From Gammaproteobacteria bacterium (GTDB lineage: Bacteria > Pseudomonadota > Gammaproteobacteria > Acidiferrobacterales > SPGG2): 43,881 nucleotides of DNA. The translations under genes and the position numbers were made by a program. Below the pieces are notes generated by a model. The model was given only the letters and a program-made list of their open reading frames with translations, was not told the origin of the DNA and ran no database searches. Shown piece after piece: positions 21,157 through 29,346 of this stretch. Positions within the stretch are counted from its first letter, which is position 1; every line of letters begins with the position of its first letter. The stretch covers positions 1 through 43,881 of the forward strand of contig JAOTYM010000019.1 in NCBI GenBank assembly GCA_029861845.1, written 5' to 3'.

Positions 21157-21569
21157 TAAGACTGCGCCCCCAAATGGCCGCGTCCGCGGCGCGGTCCCCC
21201 CTACATTACAAATTCCATGCCACTCGTACGGTCACAACCGCGATTCTAGGCCCCAAAATAACGATTTGATGGCCCGCCATGCGGGCCATGCGCCGAAATC
21301 GCCTAAGGCTAATGATTTCATATATTTCAAATGCTTAAGTTGATTAGTCGCCAACAGACCGGCGCTGCCAGCCGTGATCGCGGTAACGACAATACGATCA
21401 GATTGCGGCGTCGGTGCCCCTCGGGGGCATGAGCAACGCTGAATGTCACCCCATGGTTCTTGGACGTCACTTACGCCGGCAGCTCGTGGCCGCCACCGCG
21501 TAGCAGAAACGCGGTGTTGACTGGCAACCACCAGCAACGCGAATGCAGCGGGAGGGAAGTTAGCGGGAC
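21157..21569. other. 413-bp intergenic region with two hairpins
   Basis: No convincing gene. A perfect 9-bp hairpin lies at 21269-21289 (ATGGCCCGC, loop CAT, GCGGGCCAT), and a 6-bp one at 21415-21429 (TGCCCC, loop TCG, GGGGCA). Neither is followed by a T-run on either strand. They may slow or stop transcription leaving the GGDEF-EAL gene on the minus strand, or be chance GC palindromes. A 101-codon minus-strand open frame here has no recognisable features. Confidence 0.35.
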
Positions 21570-23396
21570 TCAGCCGCCAGAACGTTTCAGTTTGCTGTTC
21601 AGCTGTCCGATGTAGGTCTCGAGACCGCGGATTTTTGTGTCGACGGCCAACGTCTCAGCCTTGGAATCGGGGTCCTGAACTAAACTGTAACCGTCCGGTC
21701 GTGTACCAGACATCGATGCCGCGTCTGTGAGTTGGGCACTACTTGCGTTCTCGGCCGTCGTCATTCTAGGTCGCCACTCCGATTCGTCACGCCAATGCTC
21801 GAATTCCTCGACACTAATCGGCGGGCTTATGTACTCACCTTGTGCCGCATCGCAATTGAGGCTCTCTAGCCGCGCGAATATCTCTTTGGCGCACGTGCCT
21901 TCAGCAATTACCTCGAGCCCAAGGTTGTGGGCCAGATCGATAGTGGCACGCACGATCATGGCGTGCTTCTCGTTCTCGTTCATGTCCATTACGAAGGACT
22001 TGTCGATCTTTATCTCACGCACCGGCAGTTTGCTTAGGTAGGCAAGTGACGAATAACCGGTGCCGAAATCGTCGATGGCTAGTCGCACGCCCATGTCGGC
22101 AAGCCGAGTTAGTATCTGCAGTGCACGCTCTTGATCGACCATGATGGTCGTTTCCGTGATCTCCAGAACAAGCCGATTCGGTTCGGCATTATGAGATGCC
22201 AAAACACCGGCGATGAGATCAGGCAATTCCAAGTCAAGCAGGCCGTGCGCCGACATGTTCACGGCGACCCCGATGTCGAGACCCTGCTCCTTCCAGATGC
22301 TGTGCTGTTGCAGGGCATGGTTCAGCACCCATACGGTAAGTGGCTTTATCAAACCCGTGCGTTCTGCCAACGGGATAAATTCATCCGGTCTCATGAGATC
22401 GTGCTGCGGATGTTGCCAGCGCACCAGTGCCTCGACCTCAATAATCTCGCCGGTCTTAATCGTGGCTTTGGGCTGGTAATGCAGTACCAATTCGTCACTT
22501 TCGATGGCGTGGCGCAACTCGCCCATTAGCGTCAGTCGATGCGGGCTGTGTTTGTCGTGCTTGGGATCGTAAACAATATAACCGGTCTTATCTTGCTTCG
22601 CCATATACATGGCGACATCGGCGCGCTGCAGCAGGGTGTCCGCGTCAGATCCATGTTCGGGATAGACGGCGATACCGATGCTCGCCTGGACATCAAGCTT
22701 CAATCCTTCCAACCCGAATGGCGATTGAAGGGCCTTACCGATCTTACGGGCAACCTCTGCCGCATCCTTGACCAGCAGAATCTTCGGCAGCAAGATCGCA
22801 AACTCATCACCACCCAATCGGGCGACGGTAGACGTTTCCTGCATGATCCCTTGTAGGCGAGCTGCGACTTGCTTCAACAAGCGATCACCATTGAAGTGCC
22901 CGAGTGTATCGTTAATTTCCTTAAAGCCATCCAGATCCATCATCAAGATCGCCAGATGCGCTCTATCGTGCTGGGCGGCGTGCAGGGCCTGCTCGAGTCG
23001 ATCTCGGAACAACACGCGGTTGGGCAAATCGGTGAGCGCGTCATGCGTAACATCGTGCATGGCTTGCTGTTCGAGCGCAGTCGTTTGCGCCCGTAGTTCA
23101 CTGGTTTGGTCGATCACCATGGCGCTCGCTTCGTAGGCCATGACTGAGCTCACATACTGCCCCCAGAAAGCGAAGAAAAATGGCATGAAATCGAGCAACC
23201 AGAGCGCGCCGTTGCTCGTTTGGGCCTCGATCAGACTAGCGATGGTAACGGCGCCTGCTTGAAAGTAGGCGGCGCCGCTGGTGGCAATGGCGATCGCTAT
23301 GAAGGCGATAACTACACCATAAATGGCGTATTTGCTTGCCGATCCTTTGAGCAACTGAACGTTGTTGGCCAAGCTCTGACCTGTTGTTAGTGCCAC
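21570..23396 (-). CDS. membrane GGDEF-EAL protein (c-di-GMP cyclase/phosphodiesterase)
   Basis: Protein of 608 aa. Two membrane helices (about 23-46 and 64-88) enclose a short periplasmic loop; a coiled linker (~97-112) leads to GGDEF (intact, 195-199) and EAL (322-324). EAL catalytic positions are largely present: N380, E412/E415 (LEITETTIM), D442/D443 (DDFGTGYSS), K464, Q519. The usual EGVET motif reads EGTCA (499-503), losing its second Glu. No RxxD inhibitory site precedes GGDEF (187-190 is ETST). The C-terminal ~75 residues are polar and of unknown role. It starts at GTG with a strong GGGGAG site 9 nt upstream. Net activity cannot be told from sequence. Confidence 0.94.
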   Translation of the reverse strand: MALTTGQSLANNVQLLKGSASKYAIYGVVIAFIAIAIATSGAAYFQAGAVTIASLIEAQTSNGALWLLDFMPFFFAFWGQYVSSVMAYEASAMVIDQTSELRAQTTALEQQAMHDVTHDALTDLPNRVLFRDRLEQALHAAQHDRAHLAILMMDLDGFKEINDTLGHFNGDRLLKQVAARLQGIMQETSTVARLGGDEFAILLPKILLVKDAAEVARKIGKALQSPFGLEGLKLDVQASIGIAVYPEHGSDADTLLQRADVAMYMAKQDKTGYIVYDPKHDKHSPHRLTLMGELRHAIESDELVLHYQPKATIKTGEIIEVEALVRWQHPQHDLMRPDEFIPLAERTGLIKPLTVWVLNHALQQHSIWKEQGLDIGVAVNMSAHGLLDLELPDLIAGVLASHNAEPNRLVLEITETTIMVDQERALQILTRLADMGVRLAIDDFGTGYSSLAYLSKLPVREIKIDKSFVMDMNENEKHAMIVRATIDLAHNLGLEVIAEGTCAKEIFARLESLNCDAAQGEYISPPISVEEFEHWRDESEWRPRMTTAENASSAQLTDAASMSGTRPDGYSLVQDPDSKAETLAVDTKIRGLETYIGQLNSKLKRSGG

Positions 23397-23879
23397 CTAT
23401 GCGATCTCCCCAAATTCCTGACCTTGAAACATGCAACCCTCTACCGGGCCCGGTCAGCACTAATACGCCAACGGCGCCGCAGTATATCTTGTAACTCCTC
23501 CGATTATTTTAGTTCGGTGCGCCCTATTTTCGGGCTTTTGGTAAGCAGTACCCTGGTTTAACGCTCCTTAGGAACCGCCAGAAAGCGGGTTTTGTCACCC
23601 CCTGCCTAGACTAAGCGTAGACCATGAAAATGCCCGATGGAACCGACATCATCATCGGCCGCGTCCCCTGCGACCACATGGCGCCGCATAAATCACGTCC
23701 GCACCCTGGAACTGCCTACCAACGTTTAATCTACGTTCAATTTCTGTGCCAGTTGACTGCCCACACGCGGCCCCAGGCCACCAAGAAACGGTGGTCAAAC
23801 GTCAACTGAGCCGCTGGTCGGGGCAGGCCGCCAAATACCTACAATAGAGACATGTGAATAGCGGTGAGTCCACCGCGGG
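23397..23879. other. 483-bp intergenic region between the TRAP operon and the GGDEF-EAL gene
   Basis: No convincing gene; a 61-codon plus-strand frame (23624-23809) lacks a ribosome site and family resemblance. A small GCCC/GGGC hairpin followed by TTTT lies near 23521-23539 on the plus strand, and a CCGC/GCGG hairpin followed by GTTTTG near 23575-23593. Both resemble weak terminators, but no plus-strand gene ends here. The region must hold the promoter of the GGDEF-EAL gene; I could not pick one confidently. Confidence 0.3.
23861..23876 (-). terminator. hairpin just after the TRAP permease stop codon
   Basis: A perfect 6-bp stem with a 4-nt loop (GCGGTG, GACT, CACCGC on the minus strand) begins 4 bp beyond the stop codon of the fused TRAP permease. 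No T-run follows, so it is either a weak terminator or a 3'-end-protecting stem-loop. Confidence 0.3.
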
Positions 23880-25706
23880 TCAGAGGCCGAGGACCCTAAC
23901 AACGCCAACACTCAAGATCGGGAAAAAGGTAATAATTAACACGCCGGCCGCCATTATCAAGAAAAACGGCACAGACGCAGAACAAATCTCCAAAAGTGGT
24001 CGCTTGAATCGGAACGACGCCAAGAACAGATTCATGCCTACCGGCGGGGTCAAGTAGCCGAGCTGCATGTTGGCCAGAAAAATAATCCCTAGGTGTAGTG
24101 GGTCTATGCCAAAGGCCCTAGCCACCGGCAGGATCAAGGGCACAATCACCACCAGGGCGGAGAAGATGTCTAATAGGCAGCCGGCTATTAACAGAAACCC
24201 ATTAAGCGCGAGCAGAAACACCCATGGCGATTCAATTCCCGCTTGTACCCACTCGGCGGCCAAGGTTGGCACATCTGCATAGATCAGGTAGTTGGTAAGC
24301 CCCATGGCCGTGGCCAGGATAATCATGATGCCACCGATCATCACTGCCGCCTCCACCAGAATGCGAGCCAAATCTTGGCCTAACTTGAGGTCGCGATTAA
24401 CCACAAATTCCAACACTAGCGTATACAGCGCAACCAAGCCGGCAACCTCTACCAATGTCGCATGACCGGAAAAAATCCCGTAGAGCACCGCAATCGGCAA
24501 TAATACCTCCCACTTCGCTTCAACGATCGCCGATAACGCCTCGCGCGTGTGGAACCGACTGCGACTAGCGCTGAGTGTCCAGCCGTTGTAAACCGCATAG
24601 ACGGCAACCATCGCGACCAACATCACACCCGGAACCAAGCCAGCCAAAAAGAGCCGATCTATGGGTGCGTGTGCCGATACACCGTAGAGAATCACCAACA
24701 AGCTTAGAGGTAGCAGGATTCCTAGGCTGCCCGAAACCGTGAGCGCGCCAAGCGAGAAACGCTCACCGTAACCCTGGCGTAGAAGCACCGGCAGCAATAA
24801 ACCGCCGAGGGCCAGAATGGTGACACCGGAACCGCCGGTAAAGGTGGTGAAAAAGGCACATACGCCAACGGTAGCAACCGCCGTGCCCCCCGGAATCCAG
24901 CCGAATAGTGCCCGGAACAGGCGTGCCAGCCGCTCTGATGCTTTACCCTCGGCTAGGATGGTGCCAGCCAGGGTAAACAGCGGGATAGTCGGTAAGATCG
25001 GGTTCGATGCAATGCGATAGGATTCCACTGGAATCGCAGCCAGGGGTACCGTGTCGATGAAGAACAACAACGATGCGGTAGCCCCCAAGATGACAAAAAT
25101 AGGTGCCCCAGCGATGGTGGCGACGATGATAAGGCATAATCCGGGCAGCAGCAGTAAGGCGCGGCTCTCTTCCGGCAGCAAAAAGAGGCTAATCGCAGCT
25201 AGCGTCGTGATCACAGCGATAGCACGCCCTAACATGCCGCCGGGGGTACGCCACAGAAATCGCAAACCGATGAGCGCGAATCCGAACGGCATAATGACCT
25301 GTGCGGCCCACTGTGGAACGACGCCACCTAATGTCGTAATGGCCAGGCGCTCGCCCCAAACCATTTCTGCCGACGCGACCGCCAATACCAACGAGACCGC
25401 AGTCCCGACTGAACCTGCCGTTATGCTGGCAGCATTACGCCAAGACCCACGCAGGAAGTCAGCAAAACCTAAAGCGAGGTGCCTGTCTTGCCTGGCCGCG
25501 ATGGTGGCCCCAAGAAAGGCGACCCACAAAGTGAGATGGCGGACGTAATCGATTGAGCCGGGGATACCGGCACCGACCAGCGCGCGGGCCACGACTTCAA
25601 TGAGTGGTAAGAAGACGATGGCGAGCAGCGCGAGCCCGGTAAGCTGGTCTTCCAGCCTAACCCCGTGCGCTTGGCTGGCGCGGGCTACTTTGCTAACCCA
25701 CCACAC
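23880..25706 (-). CDS. TRAP transporter fused small-large permease (DctQM type)
   Basis: Polytopic membrane protein of 608 aa fusing the two TRAP permease subunits. The DctQ-like part (about residues 1-160) has four helices with IDYVRHLTLWVAFLGATIAA and RQDRHLAL. The DctM-like part (about 190-608) carries AGTILAEGKASERLARLFRA, FFTTFTGGSGVTILALGGLL and NMQLGYLTPPVGMNLFLASF. It imports a carboxylate-like solute by a cation gradient, handed over by the binding protein encoded 15 bp upstream. The substrate is unknown. With tatT it forms a TPR-protein-associated TRAP (TPAT) system. Confidence 0.94.
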   Translation of the reverse strand: MWWVSKVARASQAHGVRLEDQLTGLALLAIVFLPLIEVVARALVGAGIPGSIDYVRHLTLWVAFLGATIAARQDRHLALGFADFLRGSWRNAASITAGSVGTAVSLVLAVASAEMVWGERLAITTLGGVVPQWAAQVIMPFGFALIGLRFLWRTPGGMLGRAIAVITTLAAISLFLLPEESRALLLLPGLCLIIVATIAGAPIFVILGATASLLFFIDTVPLAAIPVESYRIASNPILPTIPLFTLAGTILAEGKASERLARLFRALFGWIPGGTAVATVGVCAFFTTFTGGSGVTILALGGLLLPVLLRQGYGERFSLGALTVSGSLGILLPLSLLVILYGVSAHAPIDRLFLAGLVPGVMLVAMVAVYAVYNGWTLSASRSRFHTREALSAIVEAKWEVLLPIAVLYGIFSGHATLVEVAGLVALYTLVLEFVVNRDLKLGQDLARILVEAAVMIGGIMIILATAMGLTNYLIYADVPTLAAEWVQAGIESPWVFLLALNGFLLIAGCLLDIFSALVVIVPLILPVARAFGIDPLHLGIIFLANMQLGYLTPPVGMNLFLASFRFKRPLLEICSASVPFFLIMAAGVLIITFFPILSVGVVRVLGL

Positions 25707-25721
25707 GGAATCTGAAAACTG

Positions 25722-26729
25722 CTAATTGGCTTTGGTAGCGCGGAACTCGTCACGCAACCTAATGACTTCGTCGAAGTACACAGCCGGAACAATGTTGCCA
25801 CGTATGTCAGCGTACACCGTTTCCGTAAGGCGCCGCCATTCGGCAAGCACATCAGGGGGGACGGCGACAATCTTCAGTCCACGCTTGACCATGGCAGCGA
25901 TCGCGTCTTGCTCCAATTGCCGCACATTATCGCGCAGGCGATGCCCGGCCTGCTCTACGATCTGGGCAAGTTTCGGGCGAAGCTCTGCGGGTATCTTGGA
26001 CCACGCCCGCTTACTGATGACGGTTGCCCCAGTCAGCGGCACCCATTTCATGTCTGTCATAGACCCCGTGAAGGCAAACCACTGATTCGCCAAGGCGGCC
26101 AGCGGCGGCGCCTGATAGGCGGTTATGAGACCGGTTTGTAAGGCTGGAAGGATATCGACCGATGACAAGGGCACAGGATTGAACCCGAGTTTCTTCCATA
26201 TCTCTTCCGCCTCGGTAGTTTCACCGGCAGCCCAAACGAATAACTTCAGCTTACGAAGGTCGTCGGGTTTTTGTACCGGGTGCTTGGTAAAGAAATGCAC
26301 CCATCCGGCATCGCCCCAACTAAGCACAACGATACCTTTCTTCTGCAATGCCTCTTGCACTGGCTTAGCCATGCGCCCTTGTACGAAATCAAGCTCCTCA
26401 TAAGAAGAAAATGCCAACGGGATATGCAAAGCCTTGGCGGCCGCATCCACGGTACTAAGACCGGCGGTCGTGACAGTCGCGGCGTCGAGTTGGCCAATAC
26501 GAATTCGACGCATGATGTCGTCTTCGTCGCCGAGCGTGCCAGCATATATCTTGAGCCTAACCTTTCCGTCCGAGGCTTCGCGCCAACCCTCATCGATCTC
26601 ATTGAGATATTCGTACCAAGTCGAGTCCTTTGGCGCGACGGTAGCCAGTTTTATCACCACGCTTTTAGCGCTCGCATTGACCGCGAATAAGGCCAGGCAG
26701 GTTGCCAGGAGTATCTGCGTTAGTTTCAT
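25722..26729 (-). CDS. TRAP transporter solute-binding protein (DctP family)
   Basis: Periplasmic binding protein of 335 aa with a Sec signal peptide ending near VNASA (residue 21). DctP-family features: VIKLATVAPKDSTWYEY, LKIYAGTLGDEDDIMRRIRI, GLITAYQAPPLAALANQWF. The usual ligand-carboxylate Arg region (KLKLFVWAAGETTEAEEIWK) reads LFVW rather than RVP/RIP, so the Arg normally used to hold a carboxylate is not obvious. This divergence fits TatP-type proteins, which dock on a TatT trimer. Its gene lies 3 bp after tatT and 15 bp before the permease, so all three should be one operon. Confidence 0.92.
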   Translation of the reverse strand: MKLTQILLATCLALFAVNASAKSVVIKLATVAPKDSTWYEYLNEIDEGWREASDGKVRLKIYAGTLGDEDDIMRRIRIGQLDAATVTTAGLSTVDAAAKALHIPLAFSSYEELDFVQGRMAKPVQEALQKKGIVVLSWGDAGWVHFFTKHPVQKPDDLRKLKLFVWAAGETTEAEEIWKKLGFNPVPLSSVDILPALQTGLITAYQAPPLAALANQWFAFTGSMTDMKWVPLTGATVISKRAWSKIPAELRPKLAQIVEQAGHRLRDNVRQLEQDAIAAMVKRGLKIVAVPPDVLAEWRRLTETVYADIRGNIVPAVYFDEVIRLRDEFRATKAN

Positions 26730-26732
26730 CTG

Positions 26733-27692
26733 TCACTCACCGATAAAAAGATCGTCGATCCTAGACATGAGCAATCGCGCTCGTTTTTGCGCTATCAAGT
26801 TTGCGAGTCGATATTGAGGGGATGAATCGACGTCGAAGTCCAGTGCTTGTCGCAGTAAGGCGCGAAACTGTTTGCGATCCTGGGCGCTGACCGAGACAGA
26901 TTCCGCTAAAGATACAAGCGGCGCAATTTTCTGGCCGTCAGCAAGGGCCATCGCATGCTCAAAATGTCGTCGCGCCTTTTCAGCACTACCACCCTGCGCG
27001 CTGGGGCGGCTGGCCTCGAAAGTAATCATGAAGTCATGGATAGCTCCATTCTCGAACTCATCATCCAACGTCAAACAGCGCCTAATCATCGGCTCGATAA
27101 GGTGCAGATCGGCAACCAAGTCCATATCTTGTTTGTCCATAGAGATCGCCGCGCTCCACGAAACCGCCGCCCAATAAAGTTCGGGCACGTGTTTAGCCTT
27201 AAGGTTAGCAACCGTAGAGTGCGAATCCTGCCTAAGGTTCGCGACAAACCCAGGATGGCTTAGCTCCAATGCGCGGAGGGCGTAATCGCGGCCCCTGATA
27301 TATAGCCGTTTAGCGCGCTTTCGAAGTTCCTGTGACCGGCGGCGATTACTCTGTTCCGCTTCAAAGGCGGGTAGGGCAACGTAAGCATACGCATATTGCG
27401 TAAAACCACGGGCGGCCGCTATCAACAATGCGTAATGTTTGGGTACCTCAGCCAAAAGGCCTTCTATAGTCTTTAAACCAAAAGGGATTGCCGAACCGAC
27501 GAGCTCTATATCGTTATCCGAGGCGTATACAGTACCGCTATTCGCGAACACATTACCTACGCGCTTGGCGGCAAACTTCTTTACTGAGCACCCGGTGGCG
27601 GTCAGTAAACCCATAATAACCAAGGCCAGAATAGGCGAAACACGACAATCGATTCTATCTTCTGGAGGTCGGTGCGGCCTAGATCCATCCAT
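26733..27692 (-). CDS. tatT: TRAP-associated TatT lipoprotein (TPR-like)
   Basis: Lipoprotein of 319 aa. A hydrophobic segment (about 19-33) ends in the lipobox TATGC, making C35 the modified residue. The rest is alpha-helical with TPR-like repeats (YALLIAAARGFTQYAYAYVA, ARRHFEHAMALADGQKIAPL), as in Treponema Tp0956 (TatT). In that system TatT forms a trimer with a pore that binds three copies of the solute-binding protein, probably to pass on hydrophobic or organic-acid ligands. It is the first gene of the three-gene TRAP operon. The start at 27692 lacks a clear ribosome site; the true start could lie somewhat downstream. Confidence 0.88.
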   Translation of the reverse strand: MDGSRPHRPPEDRIDCRVSPILALVIMGLLTATGCSVKKFAAKRVGNVFANSGTVYASDNDIELVGSAIPFGLKTIEGLLAEVPKHYALLIAAARGFTQYAYAYVALPAFEAEQSNRRRSQELRKRAKRLYIRGRDYALRALELSHPGFVANLRQDSHSTVANLKAKHVPELYWAAVSWSAAISMDKQDMDLVADLHLIEPMIRRCLTLDDEFENGAIHDFMITFEASRPSAQGGSAEKARRHFEHAMALADGQKIAPLVSLAESVSVSAQDRKQFRALLRQALDFDVDSSPQYRLANLIAQKRARLLMSRIDDLFIGE

Positions 27693-27723
27693 TGTTTGTT
27701 CTGTCGTGCGTCCCCTTCAAGCA

Positions 27724-27741
27724 GGCAGCATTATATCTGCC
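27724..27741 (-). promoter_or_regulatory. TATAAT -10 inside a GGCAG/CTGCC palindrome, upstream of tatT
   Basis: On the minus strand a perfect TATAAT (27730-27735) sits in the centre of an inverted repeat, GGCAG-N8-CTGCC. The -35 region is weak. Its position 38 bp before the tatT start, between clsC-like and tatT genes on the same strand, suits a promoter for the TRAP operon with a repressor site over the -10. No regulator gene is next to it. Confidence 0.35.
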
Positions 27742-27789
27742 ATAACCGCTCGGATATAGCTCGCTCATCAAATGCGTTGGTTGGCTGGA

Positions 27790-29226
27790 TTAAAGTTGAT
27801 CTCTAATAAATGGCACCAGCAGTAGTTGATAGGCGCGAAGCTTGATGACCTCGCTCATCTGGGTTTTTGGGAAGCGTCTGTTCTCACCCACTGCCTTGCC
27901 ATCAGGACCGATCAACCAGGCATTGTCAAGGCGACCGTCCATGGATGACCGTAACTGCCGCGCAAGCTGCTCATCGCGTGCGACGACTGCGAGTTCAGTA
28001 TTTAGAAACTCTGAACGCGGATCTATGTTAAAATTTCCGATAATCACCGATTTGTCGTCAATGAGAATGGTTTTTGCGTGCAACATTTTCGGGCCTTTGT
28101 ACTCCCAAACCTCAAGCCCCATGCGCACTAGACGTTTCTTTTTGCCTACATACCCGCCCTGGGCAAAGAAATTCTGGGTCGAGGCCAGTGAATTGGTAAG
28201 CACACGCACCTTTACGCCTCGATCAATCGCTCTTTGCAGTATTTTCTTGGAGTTTTTCGACAGGATAAGGTACGGCGACTCGATGACGATGGATTTCTTA
28301 GCCGTATCCATATACTCGAGTAGGGCTTGAAACGTCCCTGGCTCCTTACCTTTGCGGCCAATCGGATCATGGAGAAATTCGATACCATCAATGTCACGCT
28401 GGCCGACCGACCAATCTGTGCCGCTGTCGAGCTGTACCAAACCACTACTGACCAGCTCTGCGCGGTGCCTATCCAACAGCGCCGCTGCCCGCTCGATCCC
28501 TCTCAGAGCCTCGGCCTTGGAGTCAGCGCAGTAATTGTCCTCATCCCGCGATGAACTGCAGTCCCAAGCTAGATATCTTTGATCGTACCGTCCCAACCTT
28601 GTATCCATGACTTCAGCACTATTCCAGAGTTGCATGAAATATCGGTGCGCAACTTCTGCCGTCACACCCTGGAGATAAGCGTCTCGATCCAAATAGGCTC
28701 GCTTTACGTAGCTTTTTCTGACGACACCAAAGAATGGATATTCGAGATTACGTCCGCCTATCAACATCTGAGTTCGGTCAGTCAGAATAACTTTGTCGTG
28801 TAAGCGCTGGGTAATCCACCCTCGTTTAGTTAACCGAACCGGGTGATATTCCTTGATTAGAACGCCTTCTTGAACCAAGTGGGCTTGAATTGATCTGGGG
28901 ATTTCGTTAAATGACCCGTCAATAAGAAACCTTACTTCGATGCCACGCCGTACAGCGTCCCGTAGTAACGCGAGGTAAGAAAGCACTAATCCGTCATCGG
29001 AGGCGCGGTGAAGTTCAATCGCGATCTCACTGCGCGCCTGCTGAATCATATCGACTCGCACCTGCGCTGCCTCTTTACCCGAGTCGATGATGCGGAACGT
29101 GTCGGCGTCGACTGGATTGCACAGCCAGAACATAACGACAAGAATCGTCGTTGCACCCAGCCGGCGTTTGCCCAGATCAGCCGCGCCTCTCAAGTTGGGA
29201 GACCAGTGAAGTATCGACCGCATCAA
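27790..29226 (-). CDS. phospholipase D family protein, cardiolipin synthase C-like
   Basis: Protein of 478 aa with two HKD motifs: H143-K145-D150 (RLHDKVILTDRTQMLIGGRN) and H383-K385-D390 (MLHAKTILIDDKSVIIGNFN). One hydrophobic N-terminal segment (about 24-38) is a signal peptide or anchor, so the enzyme likely acts at the periplasmic face of the inner membrane. DPRSEFLNTELAVVARD after the second motif is typical of the ClsC (YmdC) branch, which makes cardiolipin from phosphatidylglycerol and phosphatidylethanolamine. The usual ymdB partner is not adjacent. It lies upstream of tatT on the same strand, 97 bp away. The substrate is inferred. Confidence 0.9.
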   Translation of the reverse strand: MMRSILHWSPNLRGAADLGKRRLGATTILVVMFWLCNPVDADTFRIIDSGKEAAQVRVDMIQQARSEIAIELHRASDDGLVLSYLALLRDAVRRGIEVRFLIDGSFNEIPRSIQAHLVQEGVLIKEYHPVRLTKRGWITQRLHDKVILTDRTQMLIGGRNLEYPFFGVVRKSYVKRAYLDRDAYLQGVTAEVAHRYFMQLWNSAEVMDTRLGRYDQRYLAWDCSSSRDEDNYCADSKAEALRGIERAAALLDRHRAELVSSGLVQLDSGTDWSVGQRDIDGIEFLHDPIGRKGKEPGTFQALLEYMDTAKKSIVIESPYLILSKNSKKILQRAIDRGVKVRVLTNSLASTQNFFAQGGYVGKKKRLVRMGLEVWEYKGPKMLHAKTILIDDKSVIIGNFNIDPRSEFLNTELAVVARDEQLARQLRSSMDGRLDNAWLIGPDGKAVGENRRFPKTQMSEVIKLRAYQLLLVPFIRDQL

Positions 29227-29346
29227 GAAAGCACCTCAGACGTGAGAATATAGGGAATGGGAGCGCTACGAAAGTTCGGGCTAAGCATCCAGCAGCACTT
29301 ATCTGTTAAATTTAGGCGTGTGGCTTAGCTCTATCACACCGAATTT

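Noticed and set aside
21232-21537. 101-codon minus-strand open frame in the gap after the GGDEF-EAL gene
   Set aside because: Composition is Arg/Trp/Ser-rich as in chance frames of GC-rich DNA. It has no recognisable domain and no ribosome site.
23624-23809. 61-codon plus-strand open frame before the TRAP operon end
   Set aside because: No ribosome site and no hydrophobic or conserved pattern, so a chance frame is more likely.
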